Assembly: GCF_023065955.2 (NCBI RefSeq)
Contig: NW_026622763.1
Location: 84,239,299-84,303,298 of the forward strand
Direction: 5' to 3'
Source: Ursus arctos
Taxonomy: Eukaryota > Chordata > Mammalia > Carnivora > Ursidae
DNA length: 64,000 nucleotides
This document shows positions 1-64,000 of this stretch, one piece after another. How positions within the stretch are numbered: the first letter of the stretch is position 1; every line of letters begins with the position of its first letter. Under the pieces are notes generated by a model, which worked only from the letters and a program-made list of their open reading frames with translations, did not search any database and was not told where the DNA came from. A program made the position numbers and the translations under genes.

Positions 1-539
1 TCTCTGAGGAAATACTCTAAAGAAATAACACTAAGCCAGATTTGATCCATAAATTTTCACTGACTGGTTTGTGTGAGTGTGGAATGAGGCAGTAAAACTG
101 TGGTATTTGCCAAAGGGTAATTATCCAAAATACAAGTTAAATGATCATCATATTGATTCTAGATTTTCCTACCAATTTGGCTTAACTGTAGTTCTAAGAG
201 ATTCTCTTTAATTCCAAAGAGAGGTACCAAATTTAGGATATAATTAGCAACATGGTTATATAAAAAGCAGAGAAGCAGAGCCTGTTAGGGGGATTTTTCT
301 GAGCACACACTGCTCTGATGAACTCAAGGCACCTCCTCGGTATGCCATTTGTGGATATAGTTGGCAGTGTTGATACGTTTATTGGGAGGAACATCAATGA
401 TATGGTATCAGTTCCATTCTCAGTCTATAGCCTCGAGCTCTGTGAATAACATGGAGGGGAATGGAAGCTTTATGTTTTCAAGCAAATAAGACATTTATAA
501 AATGTTTGCCAAAGAAAGCGTCTCTTCTCCTTTTGGCAG
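1..539 (+). other. CPS1: CPS1 intron 20, 3' end
   Basis: Non-coding sequence upstream of exon 21, ending in a good acceptor (CTCTTCTCCTTTTGGCAG). I see no gene or recognisable repeat in it. The preceding exon is outside the window. Confidence 0.85.
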
Positions 540-59054
<58,515 letters not shown>

Positions 59055-60062
59055 AGAAATAAACACCCAGCTCCGGCTGAAATCAACCCAAGCCCCACTG
59101 GATGGAAAGGAACCGAGTCCCCAGCCGACTTCCACAGAGACAAATATTGATACCAAACTATTTCAGTTTACTTGGTTAAACCTTCATTTTCTTTTCTTTC
59201 ACAAACTGTTGTCCGTCACTTTTTACAAACCTTACTTAAACTCCTTCCTAAATAACTTGTCCTATGTGAGAATTCATCTATTTTCTAATGCCTTATTTTC
59301 AGTGGGCCAGGCTTACCTACGTGCTTATTTGCAGCTAACATTTTATGGTGCTGATTAACAATGATCAAGGTAGAAAATGTCACTGTTCTATCTCCTGAAC
59401 TATTACTATACATACTTTCAAGACACTATTATTGCTTTTAAATAGCATTTGCCACACTCAGGACATTTTAACAAGGCAGAATACTATAAAAATTTGTTAA
59501 AATGAAATTGTTAAAATTTAATTTATGACCCCCTTCATCATGATGTTTGTATAATGCATCTTTTTGATAATTATTCTCAATTATCTGGCTCACCCAGGAA
59601 TATCCCTATTCCTTTTCACAGTACTAAATTTGAGAAGTGACAGAGGTCTTTAAAGTATGGATTTCTTTAAAGGACACTGGTTTGCAGTTTTGTGTTTTGG
59701 AATATGTCAGCAGATAGTAGATACCGCTGAGATGGTTTTCTGTTCTCGTTTTCCTTTGGATTTTAACCTGAGCCAAGTGAAATCTTCAGATCGGTGCCGT
59801 CTCTCCCCACCTCCTCCCCTCCCACCACCAATTTTGGAATAACTTGGAAGTTATGTACACCCCTTCAGATTACGGATTCTGTTGATCTACTGAGCCCCAT
59901 ACTGCGCTATGGATTCCACACATTTTAAGCACAAGGTCCCCATTTCTTCTGCTACAAAAAAAGTCCTTCCTACAGGACAGCCTGTATCACTTTTAAACTT
60001 ATTGTGTTATTACAAGTGCTCTAATTGTAAACTTTTAAATAAAATGCTATTAAGAGGCAATA
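59055..60062 (+). other. CPS1: CPS1 3' UTR (approximate end)
   Basis: About 1.0 kb from the stop codon to just beyond the AATAAA at 60038, a length similar to my recollection of the human 3' UTR. It is AT-rich and contains no recognised repeat. The exact cleavage base is inferred. Confidence 0.75.
60038..60043 (+). promoter_or_regulatory. CPS1: CPS1 polyadenylation signal AATAAA
   Basis: A canonical hexamer in TTTTAAATAAAATGC, followed 20-30 nt later by a T/G-rich element (ATTTGTATTCTTGCATTTAT). It is the best-placed signal after the stop codon. A further AATAAA at 60391 could serve a longer form. Confidence 0.75.
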
Positions 60063-60849
60063 CATTTGTATTCTTGCATTTATTTTATTTTAACATTGAT
60101 TTAACTGATTTAACAAAATCAATTCACTTCTCTGATGAAACACTGTTTTAAGCCAAGATTATGTCACTTTTTTTTCTCTAAAAGCCATATAGGATATGAA
60201 TGAGAAAATTAATATTAAAAATAATGACACCTAGGCTGTTACATTTTTCTTTTTTTTTCTTTTTCCCTCATCTTGTTTATAAGTCTCATTAAAAAATTAT
60301 TATGTTGTTATATGGTTATATATTGTCTTTGATCTGAATCCTTTCAAATATACACAACCATACACTGAGTAAAGATTGCCACATAGATGTAATAAACTTT
60401 TAAACAAATGTCTTACATAACACAGACAAGTACTTGACCCTATCAGAAGCTGATCCATACTGCCAGGTGGAGATAGTGTTAAGGGTCCGGGTGATAACCA
60501 TATCCCAGAAATGCCACCTAAAATGGGGCTTTGTGAAGGTCCTAAGATAATGATGTCAAAGGTTGTATCAACGTGTAGTCAAGGGATTACCACTTGATAT
60601 AGATTTACATGACGGCTTTGCAAATTCATTTCCTCCTTCTCTCCTCATTACCACTGTGGTTGAAACATTCATTACTTCTTCCCTTTAATATTATAATAAT
60701 GTACTCCCTAAGCATCTATTTATTCATTCACCTGAAAATATGTAGTGAGTTTCTGCAATGGTTGGCTTAGGATATACCATGATCCCTCCTATCATTCTAG
60801 TACGTTTCTGATACTGTACCACTTATCACCATCACGCCACCATAATAAC

Positions 60850-61018
60850 CAACATCACGGAGCACCTACTATTCCTCAGGCCGTTCTAAACACTTTACAT
60901 GATTTAACCCACTTAATCCTCTGAATGTCCCTATGAGACGGTGCTGTCATCTCCATATTTTAAATAAACAGAGGCATACAAAAGGTAAGTAACATGACCA
61001 AGATCATACAAAATGCAG
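60850..61018 (-). repeat. MIR SINE fossil, reverse orientation
   Basis: GAGCACCTACTATTCCTCAG, TTTAACCCACTTAATCCTCT, TGCTGTCATCTCCATATTTT and GGTAAGTAACATGACCAAGA follow reverse MIR/L2-tail order. Confidence 0.75.
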
Positions 61019-61442
61019 TCTCAGTTTTTTTTTTTTAATGTCTTATAAAGAAGACAAACATATTTAAAAAAATACATTTCTCACAAAGAAGAAAGACTTA
61101 ACTTGCCTGCAGAGATCAGGGAAAGGCTTTTCTGGGGAGATGACCTCATGTGTTGTCTGGAACAGCATGTCATAGTTCCCCAGGGAGAAGAAATAGGGCA
61201 TCCATTGGAGGAAATTACAAGTAATTTGTATGATAAGGTCAGGGTATATGTGGAGAAGAGGGTAAGGGTCAGAATTTGAGGCCAGAATCTTGGTTGTATA
61301 TGTTTAAGCCACATGTAAATTTTTAAAACTTTGTTTTGTAAATAATTTCGAACTTAAAAAATTGCAAAAATAAAAATTGTACTCTCTTTACCCAGATTTA
61401 CCTATTGGTAATATTTTACTCCATTTACTTTTTCTTGGTTAC

Positions 61443-61544
61443 TTTTTTTTTTTAAAGTAAGATCTACATCCAACATGGAGCTTGAACTCATGACCCTGAG
61501 GTCAAGACTTGTAAGCTTTACTGACTGAACCAGCGAGCACCCCT
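61443..61544 (-). mobile_element. Short tRNA-type SINE, reverse orientation
   Basis: A T-rich start, GGAGCTTGAACTCATGACCC (reverse box B region), CTGACTGAACCAGCGAGCAC and CCC at the end: the reverse complement of the short tRNA-SINE seen at 42717. Confidence 0.75.
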
Positions 61545-61564
61545 ATTATTACTTTAACATTTGT

Positions 61565-61625
61565 GTGTTATCTATGTATCTACGTATCCGTGTATGTATG
61601 TATGTATCCATCCATTCATCCATTG
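61565..61625. repeat. (TATG/TATC/CATC)n simple repeat
   Basis: Tetranucleotide units GTATGTATGTATGTATCCAT and ATCCATTCATCCATT, imperfect. Confidence 0.85.
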
Positions 61626-64000
61626 TCTTTCATCTGTCTCTATCTAAACACACGCACACAGAGGAAGAGAAAAGGTACGCTTCAACCAGGAGTAATTAGG
61701 CTGCTAGCGACTGATTTAGAAATGTAACTCATAGTTTGAGATAGTATTGCTTGCTGAAACTACGAGACATTCAAAGCAATAGTTGTTTTGTATTGTGGGA
61801 ATTTAATAAAGGTTCTTAATTTTTATATTAATTTGAATAGACTATTTGTAAAATACAGTAAAATGAGAAGAATAATAGTAATGAATCAAGCAGCATTGTT
61901 CCTAAATAAAGCCCGTATTTTTGTTGGTGAAATAAAGGGTCTTTGGAAAACGGAAGACAAGATATATATACTCTCTCCCTTGCGCTGATATGAAATTACA
62001 TTAATTTTTGTTTTTGTTACCTTTCTGTTTTCTAATGTTTCAAACTTAATACTTTAAACACAAATAAACAATGCATTCAGGAGCTTTGGTTGGCAGAGGG
62101 AAATGCAAAGAAATGGAAGCAGATTTGTGTTCAGATTTGGCAAGGTTTTGTCCTTTTGGAACATTTTTATTCTTTCATATAAACAGGTTAACACGTCCTT
62201 TAAATATCTGAATCTGTTATATATCACAAGTGCAGACAGACAACATAGGAGCTATGTCTGTGGAGCTGAATAGAAAATCGAAATACCTTTCTCCATACTG
62301 AGAATTTAATATCATGCAAGGAGGACCAGCGCTACTGGGTGGGGAGAAAAAGGAGCTCAGCCATCTTGTGAAATTAAGAGGAGGAATAAAGAATGATCCA
62401 TTTATAGATTTAAGATTTTATGGCTTTGGAAAGGTAAGTAGAATATTTTAACTGTACTTCTGTCAAACTTCCCTCTTAAACAGCATTCCTACTGGAAACT
62501 TTTAAAAACAGCTACAACATTCATTTATCTCAACAGCTGCAGGTACTTGAACCTCAGCTTCTACGAGTGTCCACAGCCTCTTGAACAATGAAAGTGGAAA
62601 TTAGCAGAGAAACAAACCATGGCTGAATGCAGTTAAGTGCTCCGTAATTACACACCAGTATCACCACGTGACGGCTGGTGCGGCCCCCCGCAGGCACAGG
62701 TGCCATAAATGCTCACACACACCCAATCAAATCCACAAAGACCTTTCATTACATATCATTTGAGGCACCCTTAGCTTGAAAGAGACTAGCTCAACTTTCT
62801 TTCCCTTCTTTCTCTTGCCGTTTCTTTTCCCTTTGCTCTTACACATAAAAATTCCATCTTTCCTAATGAATATTACTGCGTTATTGTATGAGAAGCTGGT
62901 GCGACTGGTGAGCGTGAAGGTAATGTGGCAGGAGGAAGAATGTCTATCCTCCTCCTGAGTGGCTCCCAGGGCTCTGTGAAAAATCGGTAATAATCGTCCC
63001 TACTTCTTCTCTTGTGCATAATGTAGGGTGCAAGGTTTCCAGAAAGAGAGTTTAAGTACCTACAGCTGTTGAGATCAATGCAGTAATGGGGGAAAAAAAC
63101 CTCAGCGAGTCAAAATTAGCACCGTTTGTGCATGCTTCTTGTTGCTTAAAGATCATTTTTTGAGTCTTGACAACTTTCATTTTATAAATGTCTTGCAGCC
63201 ACAAAAAAGCGCTATTGATTGTTGACCAAAACAAAAAATAGGCTTTTCTGGTGGCATTAAAGGTCCACTTTTCCCCTCCTGAAACTATCAGCCTAGCGAA
63301 TTATTTCTTTAAGGTCTTCCCTAGAAGAACCACACAAACCACAGAAAAGGGCTTTTATCAAAGGAAGCAACACCAGCAGTCTCACAAGAAAGTCAAAGAT
63401 GCTGTGTCTCCAAATGACAATCTCCCACACAAAAGTCGGTGCTGTTGGCCGCCATAATGAAGACAGACAAGACATCAACATGCAGAAAGGAGAGAGAATC
63501 CAAAAAGCTCAAAACATGTTCTTAAAGAAGAGAAATAACTTGAAAAATGTATGTATTTTATTCTTAAAGTAACATTCTAGTGGCCAGTGTCTAGAAGACT
63601 GTATTTTTCTTTCTGAAACTTAAGGGCGTTTGGCAATCTCTTTCATAGTCTACTTTCTACCTCCCTATGCAAGATCCTGGAGGGTGAAATATGGCAGGGC
63701 TTTGAGGTCTTTAGCATAACAGAAATATTCTGCTAAGTGTTTTCCATAACTCTTTACAAATTTCCACATAGAAAGCTGCAAATGAAATTTATATTGAAAT
63801 AATTTAATTAGATTGTAACATTTATTTTAACCTCTCCATTCAAGAGGATTTACATATGGATCCTTTTTAAAAAAATATTTTCTAATTAAAATGAGGACAT
63901 AATGTCATATTATTTGCCAGGTTTGATATACTTTCTTTCTGACTCATAATTAAAATATATAGGGAGCCTCAGGGGAAAAATGGTGGTGTTGCAGTTAAAA

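Larger units (their letters stand above)
61320..61660. repeat. L1M-like LINE fragment
   Basis: GTAAATAATTTCGAACTTAA, AAATTGCAAAAATAAAAATT and TTTACCCAGATTTACCTATT resemble an old mammalian L1 3' region. It continues past the inserted SINE into TATC/TATG-type repeats. Confidence 0.5.
60063..64000. other. Intergenic sequence downstream of CPS1
   Basis: About 3.9 kb with no gene that I can support. Contains a reverse MIR (60850), an L1M-like fragment with a reverse tRNA-type SINE inside it (61320-61660) and repeat-poor sequence from about 61700 to 64000, including a short CpG-containing stretch near 62660-62700. Confidence 0.8.

Overview
This is vertebrate, specifically mammalian carnivoran, genomic DNA: AT-rich, intron-dominated, and carrying carnivore-type tRNA-derived SINEs (SINEC), a carnivore LINE-1 3' end and ancient MIR, L2, MER5 and Tigger fossils. 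One SINE (18213-18420) has the 'GGCGCAGTCGTTAAGCG' head and 'CGGCTCAGGGCGTGATCC' body that I associate with bears, seals and mustelids (Arctoidea) rather than dogs or cats. The species cannot be fixed from the sequence alone.

The only protein-coding gene I can support is the 3' part of CPS1, mitochondrial carbamoyl-phosphate synthase (ammonia), on the + strand. Eighteen coding exons splice together without any frame break. They give 644 residues plus a stop (1935 nt), which count back from the stop to residues 857-1500 of the usual 1500-residue protein. The known N-acetylglutamate ligands (T1391, T1394, W1410, N1437, N1440, N1449) and the L3 metal ligands (Q1243, E1255, N1257) fall exactly where human numbering puts them, so no indel is present. 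By human exon numbering these are exons 21-38. The window holds the end of the integrating L2 domain (exons 21-23), the whole carbamate-phosphorylating L3 domain with the second ATP-grasp fold (exons 24-34), and the MGS-like regulatory L4 domain (exons 34-38). The 3' UTR runs to a canonical AATAAA near 60040.

Layout: 1-539 is the end of intron 20. 540-658 is exon 21, followed by an 18.7 kb intron to 19319. Exons 22-25 cluster at 19.3-23.3 kb, exons 26-28 lie at 29.5-32.2 kb, exons 29-34 are spread over 36.5-47.8 kb, a 7.9 kb intron follows, and exons 35-38 lie at 55.6-59.05 kb. From about 60.06 to 64 kb the sequence is intergenic, with no gene seen. Repeats account for much of the intron sequence: ten or more SINEC or tRNA-type SINEs, most with recognisable target-site duplications, plus older fossils and several microsatellites, some placed directly against splice sites.

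The most interesting unexplained structure is in intron 37. There a 114-nt segment (58333-58446) follows a good polypyrimidine/CAG acceptor, continues the exon 37 reading frame for 37 codons to a stop, and is followed by two AATAAA hexamers and a GT-rich stretch. It may be an alternative terminal exon that would replace the last 32 residues of CPS1. This is a hypothesis only. No bacterial, CRISPR, phage or other exotic system is present.
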